Of a stretch of DNA of 64,000 nucleotides, positions 1-11,193 are shown one piece after another. Under the pieces are notes generated by a model. The model did not search any database. It saw nothing but the letters and a program-made list of their open reading frames with translations, and was not told where the DNA came from. Source of the DNA: Bacteroidota bacterium (GTDB lineage: Bacteria > Bacteroidota > Bacteroidia > AKYH767-A > 2013-40CM-41-45); NCBI GenBank assembly GCA_016713765.1, contig JADJON010000001.1:248001-312000 (forward strand), written 5' to 3'. Position 1 is the first letter of the stretch, and each line of letters opens with the position of its first letter. A program made the position numbers and the translations under genes.

Positions 1-3000
1 GGATACTGAGGCTGGATTCGCCCGGAAAAAGATTGTCAACCCTAACCGGAAGATCAACACGGTCACCCGCACGTAAGAAACGCGGAAGATTGGGCATGAC
101 CATGATGTTCTTCTTCGTCACAACACTTTCTTCGCGATAAGCTGTACGCAGTTCCTGATCGTGACCCAGGAGCATCAACTTCCATCGTGTAAGCGCTTCC
201 GGACTGTCGAACTCGAGCAATACATCTCCGTTCGCGTCCGCTTTAAGTTCCGGGAAAAAGAATGCGGTCTCCTGTAAATTTCCTCGAATAGGTTGTTCAA
301 CGGATTCGGTCGATCCGGTTTGATTCGGGATGGCAGGCACCGGCGCCTCCGCTTTGTCTCCCAAAGCCACTTCAGAAGATATGCTTCCCTTGGGTTTTGC
401 CTCACCGGCGACGGCGGTTTGGATCATGACCGCATCCATGGAAACCGCATCCAGAAAATAGCGACGTGACCATCCGGAATAACCAAACCAATTCAACTGG
501 TCGTATTCGCGCCAGCCTGATGGCGGAATTTCGTACCATTTAGTGGCTACTGTGTTGCCCTGAATCGGGCCCGAGAAGTATGGTTGGACGAATTGCGTTT
601 GAGCACGTGTGCCATGGAAGGACGTCTGCCACGAATGAGGCAGGATTGCATCCAGCGATGCGTCGTACAAGTTGGCAAGCAATTCCGCATTAGCCGGCGA
701 CTGGTCCGGGTTACGAAGCCGGATCTTCCAACGCTCCAGCTTACCCGGCTCCAATTCGCTGCGAAAAGTCTCGAGCTGGATGTCGAGCTTCTTATCCGAA
801 TGCGGCACTTCGACCGTATGATGAAACGAATAGACACGGTTTCCGACGGATGTACTCAGATGTATCGAGAAATTACCCCGATCCTGTTCCCGGACAGGTT
901 CCAGCATGGATGTTTGTGTGCCGTTGGTCACGATGGACTTTCGTGTCACGATCTTTCCTTCACGTTCCACTTCATATACCCAATGTACTTCCGGCAATCT
1001 GCTGCCGAACAAGATGCGTACCGAAGATCCCGGCTCCGCCTTCGCCGGACTTGCATCAAACCAGGCAAGCTCAGGGGTCGGAACCGCTTCACCTGCCGGG
1101 TCGAAGAGTAGAAAGTGCCGGACCTCTTTGGCTTCTTGTCGCTGAGCATTGATCGCCACACATTCCAGTCGGTACCATCCAACCGGTAGATCTTTCAATT
1201 GTCTCAGATCAAGGATCGTGTCCAGGCTGGTGTCAAAGGTCCTTTCCACTACCTGCCGTTGTTGCTCCCAGGATTCCGGTTCGACGCGGTTGTCGTAGAC
1301 ATCCAACGGAAATCGTTGTGAGAAATCCTGTTTCGTCAAAGCGTATTGATCGGGTGCGGGCCATACGCGTGGACGCAGGGTACCTTGTGGATCGCGCAGT
1401 TGCCATACCCGGACAACCGCATTGGCATTGACGCGTTGTTCATCCAGATTGGTTGTTATAACCGGGTAACTTGCCGCATCGTCTTTGGCGATTCGCTCGG
1501 GCAGATTCAACACCACCCGAAGCGGAACATAGGCGACGGGTACCTCACGCTGAGCGGACCGGGTTTCTCCATTGATGTCGGTGACATCCGTTTCAATACT
1601 ATAGGTATACTCCGGGCGATCTTCCGGTTTCAATTGCGCATCGGGAATCGCGTCGAATTCGAACCTGAACTTTCCGGCATCGTCGGTTGCTACAACGCCA
1701 TGTGCAATCTCCTGCGCATTGCCGGCAGGGAACATCTTCCTCGGCCCGAAATACCATACCGGTAAGCGTGACCGCCGATGAACACGATAATTCACACGAC
1801 CATTCTGGATTGCCACACCGGTATAGGCATTGGCTGATCCGGTAATAACAAGCCGGTCTCCGGGCCTGGCTGTGGAACGCGTCGGATCCAGTTTCACTTC
1901 GAACGTCGGGCGCTTGTATTCCTCGACTTGAAACCTGCAGAAACCCTGGCCTTCCGAAGATTGAAGTCGCCACGAGCCGGACATCCTGCCGACCGGTATA
2001 CGAAACTGCCCATGCACACTCCCAAACGAGGAAGAACGGAGTGAAACCGAATCAACTACTTCATTGTTCGGGTCGATAAGACGAACCGTCACGGGGAGAT
2101 TTGGTAAGATCGCTGAGGTGACCGCTCCCGCGTCCATCATCAATGCTTTGAAGTAGATGGTCTGGCCCGGCCGGTAGAGCGACCGGTCCGTGAAGAAAAC
2201 ATCCTTTCTATAAGTCGCCTTCTCCCGCCTTTGCTTGTGGAGATACAGCGTCTGACCGTCAGTATGGAGTCTATCCTCCCCGGCTATGATCGTGATTCGG
2301 GAGGCGTACGTTTCATCGCTGCCAGGAATGACAATGGAGCCGTCGGGACCCGTTGTTCCGACTGCCACTTCATGCTCTGTATATACATGCTTGCGGTAAT
2401 CGTATTGCTCGGTAAATAACCGCACGCTGGCACCCGGAAGAGCGCGGCCACTCACGCCGTCGGTCACGAACATTTCCAGCGCGGCATCATCCGGACGGCG
2501 GATGCGTAACGTAATCCGGCTTACCTGAAAATCGGCGTAAACGACCGCCTGACGATCCGTCGAGAAGCCAGGGGTGGTAGCGAGTAACACTGCATACCTT
2601 CCCAACTGAAGTGCTGGAAATGCCTCCTCGATCCGATGATTGTTGAGATCGGTAGACGAAGGAAGTACCCAGACACCTTCCTCTACAACCGGCTGCCGCA
2701 GGTAGCGCCGCAGGCGTTTTTCTTCGGTCTGACGTTCGTTCTCGCGTTGCAGGGATTCGAAAAATGCATCATCCAGGCGAACGATCTTATACCAGACGGA
2801 ATCCACATTGCGGTAATTCAACGAACTCAGGATCGGTCGTGCTGGCAATTGGGTCTTCTCCAATGTCAACCCGAGATCCGGTGCAAGAAGCTGGGCGCGT
2901 AAGGCCTTCGCGTTAAGCCCTCCCTGCGAATAGGGGAATCGACTGATCCCCTCTTCACAATAGGCAAATGCCCGCTTTCGATAGGCCGCGCAACTGTCGG

Positions 3001-4021
3001 TGTTGCTCTCATTGCGGTCGCAAGCACGACTCGCATACCAATCGGCAATCGCGAAAAGCGCGTCCGAGGATCCGGGAAAATTGCGGTAGCGGTCCGCGAT
3101 ACGTTGAACCGCCTTCAGGTACAAGGTGTCCCGATTCGCAATGGTCAGGCGGTCGTAAACAAACCGGAGTCTTTCCAGGTCCAGATCGATATATGCACCC
3201 GGATGCGTATCGTCCTGATGAAAATCCAGCAGGTCCTGTAAAAGGCGAATAGCTTGAAAATCGAAACTCAGCGTGTCTTCCGTCTTGAGGAGGAAATTGA
3301 GAAAAAGGTCCGCTTCATTCAGATAGAATGCGCTGTTGATGGAAAAGCTTTGTATGGGACGCGTCAGACCGCTCTCTTCCTGTTTATAGAAATCGATCGC
3401 TCGGTGAGCAAGGAAATCATAGAGACTCGGCCGGAATCGTCGGGCTTCGGCAGTGTTGCCTGGAAGCAGGACCGGATCGAAGCTGTTGACCTGAACACGC
3501 TTCTGATCCGCCGCATTGATCAGGGATGCCTGGTAGGCCGCATGGGTCTCCCGTACAAAACGGGCGACGTCCCATTGTGCCGGATCTGCCGTACTGTCTT
3601 GTGCACTGATGCCGCGATCGAGGATGCGATAGCGGTTTTCCTGGTAGTAACGCCACAGCAACTCCGCCTTCATACTGAACAACAGCGGGCGCTCCGGAAA
3701 AACAGCGGCATCGATCTCTTCCTGAATGGTCGATAGGTTTTTCGCCAATGCGTCTTCCTCGCGGTAATCGATGAATTTCATCCGGTAAACCACCGCCTTC
3801 ACCAATTCGGCCGACTGGCTCTCCTGCCGCGCTTTGTCTCGGATCGACTCTGTGACGATCCGGGCGGATTCCGTCAGACCCAAGCCTTCAAGTGAATCCA
3901 GCTTTTGCCATAAGGCCGCATAGCTTGCTCACCCGGATTTGGGTTGGGCATTTGCAATGGAGGTAATGCCGAAAATATTCAGCAGCAATAACAGAAGCCG
4001 GAGGATGTAGGGACGCGTCAT
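1..4021 (-). CDS. Alpha-2-macroglobulin family protein, 3' part outside window, in-frame TGA after signal peptide
   Basis: This is the N-terminal ~1340 codons of a large envelope protein of the bacterial alpha-2-macroglobulin (MG2-containing) family, usually ~1900 aa in Bacteroidota. Family members are thought to trap proteases in the cell envelope. From ATG 4021 a signal peptide is visible (Leu-rich core, ending SIANAQ). It is followed by an in-frame TGA at 3929-3931, after which the same frame stays open to the left edge. The body starts with an ASYAALWQKLDSLEGLG segment like other family members. Near codon 610 the MG2 signature DRSLYRPGQTIYFKA appears, and near the edge the segment after REESVVTKKNIMVMPNLPR marks the start of the A2M domain. 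The gene is either a nonsense mutant, a sequence error, or is translated from an internal start without its signal peptide. Confidence 0.85.
3929..3931 (-). other. In-frame TGA stop inside the alpha-2-macroglobulin gene
   Basis: Codon 31 of the reading frame starting at 4021 is TGA, directly after the predicted signal-peptide cleavage region (AQPKSG-stop-ASYAALW). The frame is uninterrupted on both sides, so this is a point change and not a frameshift. TGA ends other genes here normally (for example the superoxide dismutase at 11914-11916), so a recoded genome is not supported. Confidence 0.75.
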
Positions 4022-4098
4022 ATCAGTAGGATTGGCAATAATAGAGACCGGAGCGGGCCGGCTTCCACAGCATGGTTGGCGCAAAGTTCACTACAAAA

Positions 4099-4128
4099 AA
4101 ACGGCCGTGACAAGTATCACGGCCGTTT
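4099..4128 (-). terminator. Intrinsic terminator of the CotH adhesin gene
   Basis: A perfect 12-bp inverted repeat (AAACGGCCGTGA / TCACGGCCGTTT, 6-nt loop) lies 23 nt past the stop of the minus-strand gene. On the minus strand it is followed by a run of T (the A-run at about 4094-4100 on +). Confidence 0.85.
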
Positions 4129-4150
4129 GAGGATCGATTTTGTAAACACT

Positions 4151-7100
4151 TTACTGTCGTATGACCGGAACAGTCTGCTGGTCACCATCTGATGATATAC
4201 GCAGCAGATAGAATCCGGCGGCAAGGTCTTGCATACCAAAGCGAACTTGCTGAGATCCCGGACTCATTTCCTCGCGGAACTTTCGAATCAATTTACCGGT
4301 TCCGTCGCACAGTTCGATCAGGACTTCTCCCGCCTGCCGCTTCTCCCACCGAACCAATAACAGTTCGTGTGCCGGGTTGGGGAATACGCTGAGGGCTTCC
4401 ACTCCGCCACCAACCGGAAGAATACCGGTTATGACGTTCACGAAGATCGAGTCCGTGGCTTCACAACCGTTGCCATCGGTGACGAGCACCGTATACCAAC
4501 CGGTTATGCCGACTTCGATCGTCTGCGTTGTCTCGGTGGTAGACCATGAATAGTCTGCAAATCCTGCCCCCGGATCGAGAACCGTCGTTGATCCGCTCTG
4601 AATAGTCACGGTGTCAGCACCGAGGCTGATTACAGTAGGGGTGTAAATGCTGGCATCAACAGGTACCGCCGTGCTGGGACAGCTTACACCGGCTACGGCG
4701 TAATAGGTCGTCGTGGAGTTCAGGAATGGCGTCTGGAAGCTGCTTCCCGTTCCCACTACCGAACCTCCGGATGCCTGATCGTACCAGGTGATCGGGTCGC
4801 TGGAAGAAGCCGTCAGCAAGAGCGAAGCCGGCTCACAAGAACCAGCCGGGGTAACAACCGGCAAGGCAGCAATGGTACTAATTACAGCCGACACATCCAC
4901 CCGGATACTGCGGCAATCGACACCTGCCTCTGCATAATACAAGGTAGTAGTCGTCAGCACCGGTGTTGTGAACGTACTACCGGTACCCAGCAGCGTACCT
5001 CCGCTTGCCTGGTTGTACCAGCTCACCTGAGATCCCGAGACGGCGGTAAGCGTAACCGTTCCCGGTCCACAACGTGTTATATCCGCTACAATGGGCGGAT
5101 CGGGAATCGCCAGCACATTGGCCTGCACCGGCACACGGGTACTGGTACAGGCGCCATTGGTCGCTTCCACATAATAAGTGGTGCTGGATGTGATGACAGG
5201 TGTGGTATAACTGGCTCCGGAACCCAGGAGGTTACCACCGATGGCTGCATCGTACCAGCTCATCGGGTCGGTACTTGTTGCACTCAGCACAACACTTCCC
5301 GCGCCGCAGGTGGAGGCGTCTTGTCCTACCGGAACTACCGCTGCAGTCAGGATGGTCACGGTGGCCGGAACACGATTGCTACGACAAGCGACTCCCGCTT
5401 CGGCATAGTACGTGGTAGTCGCGCTCAAGACGGGAGTCTGGAAGGATGAGCCGGTACTCAAAGCGGTCCCGCCGGTGGCCTGATCATACCAGGTTACCTG
5501 TACCGGAGATGTCGCAAGAAGTATGGCCGATCCCGGGCCGCAGATAATGGCGTCCGTAATGACAGGAACCGCGGGTTGCGTTTCAATGATCGCCTGAACA
5601 GGAACGCGCGGACTGGTGCAGGTGCCGTTACTTGCTTCGACGTAGTAAACCGTTGTCGTGTTCAGCATGGGCGTAATGAAGGTGCCGCCAGTTCCGACAA
5701 CCGTGCCGCCTGTGGGCTGATCATACCAGGTCATCGTTCCATTCGAGGAGGCCGTCAGGGTGAGGCTTCCGTCACCGCAATTGTTTACATCCGACGCGAC
5801 AGGAGTGGTCGGTGCGGTAAGAATCGTTGCTACAACCGGAACACGAGCACTGCGGCAAGTATTTCCCGCTTCGACGTAGAAGGTCGTTGTGGACGTCAGT
5901 ACAGGAGTGGTGAAACTCGAACCGGTACCCAGTTCTGCTCCGTTCGAGGGGACATCAAACCAATGCAGGTCGGCTGTCGCAGTGGCCGACAACGTCACAG
6001 CGCCTTGTCCGCAACGGCTGTCACCGGTAGCAACCGGTAATGCCGGAGTGGTTTCAATGAAGGCATATACGGTATCCCGAACGCTCCGGCAGATGTCGCC
6101 GGTCTCGACGTAAAAGGCGGTGGTAGCGCTTAGTGAAGGCGTGTTATAGGACGCTCCGGCTCCGACCTGTGTGCCACCCACAGCTTGGTCGAACCAATAG
6201 ATCGCTTCCGGTGAACTGGCAAGCAATACCACGGATCCCGGATCACAGCGTCCTGCATCGGTAAGCGACGGAGGAGACGGAATCGGATTGATCACTGCCT
6301 GGACCAACGTGCGCGAGCTGCGGCAGTAATCGCCGGCCTCTACATAGTAATTCGTCGTGACGCCAATCGGCGGGGTGGTAAATGAGGTGCCGGTGGCCAA
6401 CTCCACGCCGCCAACCGGTACGGAATACCAGTGGATCGTTTGAGCGGCACTGGCGGTCAATGTAAGGGAGCCGGGGCCGCACTGTGTCGCGGAGGTCGTT
6501 GTCGGTGCGACCGGTACAGCCAGGACAACAGCGTTGACCGGCACACGCGGACTGCGACAAAAGGCTCCCGTTTCTACATAATAAGTCGTAGTACTGTTCA
6601 ATACCGGAGTCGTATAGCTACCACCGGTAGCGAGCGCGGCGCCTCCTGCCGGTACATCAAACCAATAGATCGTATTTCCTGCCGTGGCCGATAGTGTCAG
6701 GCTGCCGGAACCGCAGATGGTGTCGGATTGCGTCGAAGGACTCGCAGGCACCGGAAGGATCTCCGCATCGGCCGCTACGCGTACACTGGGACAGCCGGCA
6801 TTGGCTTCCGCGTAATAGGTCGTAGTACTGCTGATGACCGGTGTGGTGAAGATGGAGCCGGTTGCGAGCAAGTTGCCGCCGGTCGGCGCATCATACCAAC
6901 TGATCGGGTTCCCTGCCGAAGCGGACAGGTTAACCGTTCCGGTACCACAACGTTGTGAACTGGTCGTGGATGGTGGAGAGGTGGTAGTAATCGAGATGTT
7001 CAGTGGGACGCGTGCACTCGGGCACGTAGGTCCGGCCTCCGCGTAGAATACCGTATCGGTGGTAATCAGACCGGTTGTAAAGCTGGGGGTAGTGGCGATC

Positions 7101-10100
7101 GGTGTACCTCCACTCGCAACCGAATACCAACGAATGACGCCGGTAGTGTCAGTAGCCGACAGCGTCAAGGTCGTGGGACCACAGATGAACTGATCTGTTA
7201 CGGTCGGAGCGGCGGGAGCCTGACCGATTGCTACTGTGGCGCTGACCACATTGCTCGGACAGGTATCGCCGGCAACCAGGTAATAGGTCGTGGTAGTGCT
7301 GATGAACGGGGTTGTAAAAGTATTGCCCGTGGCCAGCAGGTTGCCGCCTGGGGCATCGTACCAACGGATGTAATCATTCGACGTGGCGGTCAGCGTAAAG
7401 GTACCGGGATCACAACTGCCGATCGGCGCGACCACCGGATCAGTGGCACGGTCGTGCTGGGTTATGACAACCGAGTCGGAGACTGCCGTGCAGCCACCGC
7501 GTTGAACCAGTACGTCATACTCACCCGCATCGGTGATCGTAATGGTCGCGTTGGTTTCTCCGGGTAGAATAACGCCGTCGCGCCGCCATTGATATGTGTT
7601 GCCGGTACCGGATGCTGAAACGGTCAGTTGCGTGGATTGACCGGTACACAACAAGGTGCTGCCGGAAAAATTCACGGTGGTGTTCAGCGGAACGAATGCC
7701 TGTCCGGGCGATCCGCCGATACAACCGACGATCCAGTTGTTATCATCGCTCGGATCTCCGCTGAAGTTGGCACGTTCGTAAGTGTAACCGTCACCGTCGG
7801 CTCCCGACGGCCAGGGTGCGACATCCTGATAATAAAGCATAAGGACAAGGTCGTCACGCCAGTCTGAGAGGCGGATCTGATCTTCAGAATTGCTGAAGTT
7901 GAAACCCGTCGGTCCGATCACGTTCGCAACTGAAGGATGCTGGGCATCGAACTTTTCCATGTCCTCTGCAATGACCAGGTAGCCATTTGCAGGGATCGTT
8001 GTACCGGTCGGGAAAACATAGCGATGGTTGTCCTGGGCATCGCGAATGCTCCAGCCCGACAGGTCGATCTCGTAGTTTCCGTTGTTCTTGATCTCTACCC
8101 AGTCGCCCGCATCGTAAGCGGAGTCCGAATTGAAATTGATCTCCGAAATATCAAGGTCGGGAGTCCGGGAAGAACCGTTGAAGCGCGCGGTTATGGTCTG
8201 CGAACTGGTGAAGTTCGCGTTGGCGCTTTGATTGTGATTGTGACTACCAAGCGTCGTTGAGGAGAATTCATCGAACGTATAGCCAGGATTCGGAATGGCC
8301 GTCACCGTTACATTGTTGCCGCGGAAATAAACGCCGGACCAGGGATAGGTGGCGGGCGTGATCGTACTGATCTCGATCCTTCCCGCGCCGGGAGGATCCA
8401 CTTGCAGGGTAAGCGTCACCTGCGAAGTCAATCCGAACTCGCTTTCGATCTGGTCGCGGGCGTACGCGGCGCGCCTGCGAATGAACGTTTCTGCTTCGTC
8501 GATATAGTCCTGCCAATCGGAATTCGTACTTCCCCACTGCTGGAAATGTTGCTGCATATCATGCGACATTTCCGACTCATATTCCTGAATGATATTATCA
8601 AGGCTGTCTTCCAGGAAGATCGTGTTAATCAGATCCGCATAGCGGTTGATGAAGTAATTCTTGAACGTCGGGTTATCCGTAATGGCGTCGAACATATTCG
8701 ACGAATTACTGAAGGCCGAGGGGTTAAGCGCCATACCCAGGCGGTTTTCGGTAGGAGAAGCACCACTTAAACCACAACCAAAGTCAAGGTCATAGACCAG
8801 GTAGCGCCATTTGCCTCCTGCCTCCCGCGGCCGCCATAACTTGATGTTGTTCGTCCAGTCACCGATCCAATCACCATTGTTGTAATACGTCTCGGCAATG
8901 AAGTAGTCCGCATAGGCTTTCAGGTCCAGGCGCGCATCGATGTAGTTGTAGTAGGCCTGTGTAGACGGGCTCTGCGTTGTGGCGTAGTTATACAAAGCCC
9001 AGAAGGATGTGTCGGATCCTTCTTTGATCGTCATGGTGCTGCCATCCTCCTTCAGGTAGTCGATCTCGTCCGACTTATAGCCGAAGTTGTTACCGATCCA
9101 GTTACCATCATGGTTCTCATGGTTGGTATAAACTCCCCAGAACTCGCCGTTCAAAAAGAGTACGACCGGATCGGCGGCGAGGTATCCGGAATACGTGTTT
9201 TTCAGGCCACGCTCCATGAACGCGTCGCGGAAGTGAACTTTGTTCCAGTCGGTACCCGAGTTGCGCAAGACGATATCGTCTGTCTTATCCAGCCAGGGTT
9301 TGGTGGAGTACATCGGCAGATTGATCTCGCCGGTGCCGTATTTGTCGCTCAACTTGATGTTGAAACTCTTCTGCGGCTTCGCCCGGCTATAGTTACCGTA
9401 GATCTCGATGTCCGCGTTGAATCGCAGGAGACGGTTCTTGTCCTTGTCCCAATATTCGATGGCTGCAGGCTTTTCCCAGTCTTGCCAGAAGTTGGCCCCG
9501 AAATAGGGACTCGAACTGCTCGCACCGGGGCCCATGACGTAAATGCCGGTATTGTAATCCCACAGGTTATCATAATCGGTCGTGATCGTCCAGATCGGCA
9601 GGTCGATATCCTCGTCGATGAAATAACTGTTGGTGATCGTCTGACTCGGCAACATCCCGGGAGCAAACACTTTTGCGCGAACGGTCTGCGTGGTGTCGAT
9701 GAGCACAGAGGAGCTGTACAGGCGAGAAGATGTCGTGGGGTCGTCGCCGTTGGTCGTATAGCGGATCTGTCCTCCCGGTGTAGTCGTCGTCAGATTCAGC
9801 CAACGGGTGCTTGGATAGAATCCGGGCGACAGCGAAAAGATCGGGATCGATGCGTAACCACTATAGCAGGATGAGCCGGAATTACTCGCATTCGGAGTAG
9901 GAGTACCAAAAAGGCACCAGGAGCCCGAACCATCGGAACTCCGGCCCCAGGAATTGTCCAACTCGATATTGGTGTATGCCTGCTGATCAATGACGGAACG
10001 CGAACCATCGGTCAGGTAAACCGTCTCGCCGGTTCTGCTCAGTTTGAAATCAGCATTGTAGTAGTCGGTCGGCGGAACCCGGAACCAGGACGGCAGACTA

Positions 10101-10960
10101 CCATACGTCGAGCCCGGCGACTTCAAACCGAAAGAAAGGAAAGGACGAGCGGTCAGGTCGTTCGAGCTGGTAGATTGGTTGTGCACTTCAACCGCAAGGA
10201 CGTTGTTACCCTGCCGCAGGATCGTGCGGATAAAACTCATGTCGAGGTTGAAGGAATCCGGCTGAAGACCCTGGTAGATCTTCGCCTCCATCGTACCCGG
10301 AGCAAGTTCGTTCCAGGCCGGACGAACACCGGCAACACCCAGATTGACGCGTGCGATCTCGACTCCATTCAGGTAGGCCACAAATCCATCATCGTAATCC
10401 ATCTGAAACACGATGCGTGCGATGTCGGAAGTGTCCGGCACATTGAATGTCTTCCGCATCATGACGGAGCGCGTACCGGACGCAACCGATGTTTGATCGT
10501 CGCCGTCGCCGTAGCCGATTCCACCCTGGCCCTGAGACCAGGCACTTTCGTTGAAGCCGAGATTACGCCAGTTGGTATCGATTGAATTGGACCCTACCGC
10601 GTAACGCCATTGCGTGCTGGCATTCACAGCCGTTTCCCAATGATCAACGAGTTCGGTTTTGTTGCGATCGGAAGCGAAGATCACCATGCGACCGTGCGCG
10701 GGGATCGTCGTGCTCGGGAAAATGAACTTGTCCAACTGGGTTGGATCATCGCTCAAGCCATAACCATTCAGGTTGACCGACGAATTATTCTTATTGTAAA
10801 GTTCGATCCAATCGTCCTTGTCACCATCGTCATTCGTCAGACCGGTGCTGTTGGAAGGACAGATTTCATTGATAACCACCTGTGCTTCAGCAAAAGCCGG
10901 AACGGACAGGGCAATAATCAAGAGAACACGAAGAGCCTTTTCGCGTAGAGTCAAGCGCAT
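4151..10960 (-). CDS. CotH/lamin-tail adhesin with 12 Ig-like repeats and T9SS sorting domain
   Basis: A 2269-aa secreted or surface protein. The chosen ATG at 10960 begins MRLTLREKALRVLLII, a signal peptide ending AEAQ; the frame is open 15 codons further upstream but without signal-peptide character. Domains in order: lamin-tail domain (VVINEICPSN, residues ~28-110); a jelly-roll-like segment; chitobiase/hexosaminidase C-terminal-like domain (GQIRYTTNGDDPT, ~390-450); CotH kinase-like domain (~460-860); second lamin-tail domain (ISEINFNSDSAYDAGDWVEI, ~970-1060); then 12 repeats of ~78 aa, each built on C-[GDE]-x-[GA]-[ST] ... WYD.P.GG..L.TG..F.TP ... TTYYVEAG. The C-terminus (SVFPNPAHELLLVRW ... 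GFYLLRI) is a type A T9SS sorting domain. Family CotH domains can be protein kinases or structural; activity here is unknown. A hairpin terminator follows. Confidence 0.9.
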   Translation of the reverse strand: MRLTLREKALRVLLIIALSVPAFAEAQVVINEICPSNSTGLTNDDGDKDDWIELYNKNNSSVNLNGYGLSDDPTQLDKFIFPSTTIPAHGRMVIFASDRNKTELVDHWETAVNASTQWRYAVGSNSIDTNWRNLGFNESAWSQGQGGIGYGDGDDQTSVASGTRSVMMRKTFNVPDTSDIARIVFQMDYDDGFVAYLNGVEIARVNLGVAGVRPAWNELAPGTMEAKIYQGLQPDSFNLDMSFIRTILRQGNNVLAVEVHNQSTSSNDLTARPFLSFGLKSPGSTYGSLPSWFRVPPTDYYNADFKLSRTGETVYLTDGSRSVIDQQAYTNIELDNSWGRSSDGSGSWCLFGTPTPNASNSGSSCYSGYASIPIFSLSPGFYPSTRWLNLTTTTPGGQIRYTTNGDDPTTSSRLYSSSVLIDTTQTVRAKVFAPGMLPSQTITNSYFIDEDIDLPIWTITTDYDNLWDYNTGIYVMGPGASSSSPYFGANFWQDWEKPAAIEYWDKDKNRLLRFNADIEIYGNYSRAKPQKSFNIKLSDKYGTGEINLPMYSTKPWLDKTDDIVLRNSGTDWNKVHFRDAFMERGLKNTYSGYLAADPVVLFLNGEFWGVYTNHENHDGNWIGNNFGYKSDEIDYLKEDGSTMTIKEGSDTSFWALYNYATTQSPSTQAYYNYIDARLDLKAYADYFIAETYYNNGDWIGDWTNNIKLWRPREAGGKWRYLVYDLDFGCGLSGASPTENRLGMALNPSAFSNSSNMFDAITDNPTFKNYFINRYADLINTIFLEDSLDNIIQEYESEMSHDMQQHFQQWGSTNSDWQDYIDEAETFIRRRAAYARDQIESEFGLTSQVTLTLQVDPPGAGRIEISTITPATYPWSGVYFRGNNVTVTAIPNPGYTFDEFSSTTLGSHNHNQSANANFTSSQTITARFNGSSRTPDLDISEINFNSDSAYDAGDWVEIKNNGNYEIDLSGWSIRDAQDNHRYVFPTGTTIPANGYLVIAEDMEKFDAQHPSVANVIGPTGFNFSNSEDQIRLSDWRDDLVLMLYYQDVAPWPSGADGDGYTYERANFSGDPSDDNNWIVGCIGGSPGQAFVPLNTTVNFSGSTLLCTGQSTQLTVSASGTGNTYQWRRDGVILPGETNATITITDAGEYDVLVQRGGCTAVSDSVVITQHDRATDPVVAPIGSCDPGTFTLTATSNDYIRWYDAPGGNLLATGNTFTTPFISTTTTYYLVAGDTCPSNVVSATVAIGQAPAAPTVTDQFICGPTTLTLSATDTTGVIRWYSVASGGTPIATTPSFTTGLITTDTVFYAEAGPTCPSARVPLNISITTTSPPSTTSSQRCGTGTVNLSASAGNPISWYDAPTGGNLLATGSIFTTPVISSTTTYYAEANAGCPSVRVAADAEILPVPASPSTQSDTICGSGSLTLSATAGNTIYWFDVPAGGAALATGGSYTTPVLNSTTTYYVETGAFCRSPRVPVNAVVLAVPVAPTTTSATQCGPGSLTLTASAAQTIHWYSVPVGGVELATGTSFTTPPIGVTTNYYVEAGDYCRSSRTLVQAVINPIPSPPSLTDAGRCDPGSVVLLASSPEAIYWFDQAVGGTQVGAGASYNTPSLSATTAFYVETGDICRSVRDTVYAFIETTPALPVATGDSRCGQGAVTLSATATADLHWFDVPSNGAELGTGSSFTTPVLTSTTTFYVEAGNTCRSARVPVVATILTAPTTPVASDVNNCGDGSLTLTASSNGTMTWYDQPTGGTVVGTGGTFITPMLNTTTVYYVEASNGTCTSPRVPVQAIIETQPAVPVITDAIICGPGSAILLATSPVQVTWYDQATGGTALSTGSSFQTPVLSATTTYYAEAGVACRSNRVPATVTILTAAVVPVGQDASTCGAGSVVLSATSTDPMSWYDAAIGGNLLGSGASYTTPVITSSTTYYVEATNGACTSTRVPVQANVLAIPDPPIVADITRCGPGTVTLTAVSGSQVSWYNQASGGTLLGTGSTFTTPVLTTTTLYYAEAGVDCRSIRVDVSAVISTIAALPVVTPAGSCEPASLLLTASSSDPITWYDQASGGSVVGTGSSFQTPFLNSTTTYYAVAGVSCPSTAVPVDASIYTPTVISLGADTVTIQSGSTTVLDPGAGFADYSWSTTETTQTIEVGITGWYTVLVTDGNGCEATDSIFVNVITGILPVGGGVEALSVFPNPAHELLLVRWEKRQAGEVLIELCDGTGKLIRKFREEMSPGSQQVRFGMQDLAAGFYLLRISSDGDQQTVPVIRQ

Positions 10961-11193
10961 GTGAGGGGTTGAGAGAGGTGTGTTTCTATGGATGCAAAGT
11001 GGCAAATGAGAATCTTCATCTCAGTCACAAAATTAAACGGAAATGACCTCCTTTTTAAGCTTTTTTGACGAATGATTACAAAGACTGGGTGGAAAAAGGG
11101 CTCCTGACGGACAATGTCATGTCATCTCCTCCAAATTCATTAAAAATTCGCAAAAAATGGGGACCTTTAAAGGAGATTAAAATTATCAACAAC

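Noticed and set aside
3929..3931. TGA recoded as an amino acid
   Set aside because: TGA ends several other genes here at natural positions, including the superoxide dismutase gene.
4800..7450. DNA-level tandem repeat in the CotH gene
   Set aside because: The 12 repeats are clear in protein but diverged in DNA; they are ordinary Ig-like adhesin domains.
9110..9874. 254-codon open frame on + inside the CotH gene
   Set aside because: Antisense to well-defined lamin-tail and CotH domains; its protein has no recognisable domain and the composition of a shadow frame.
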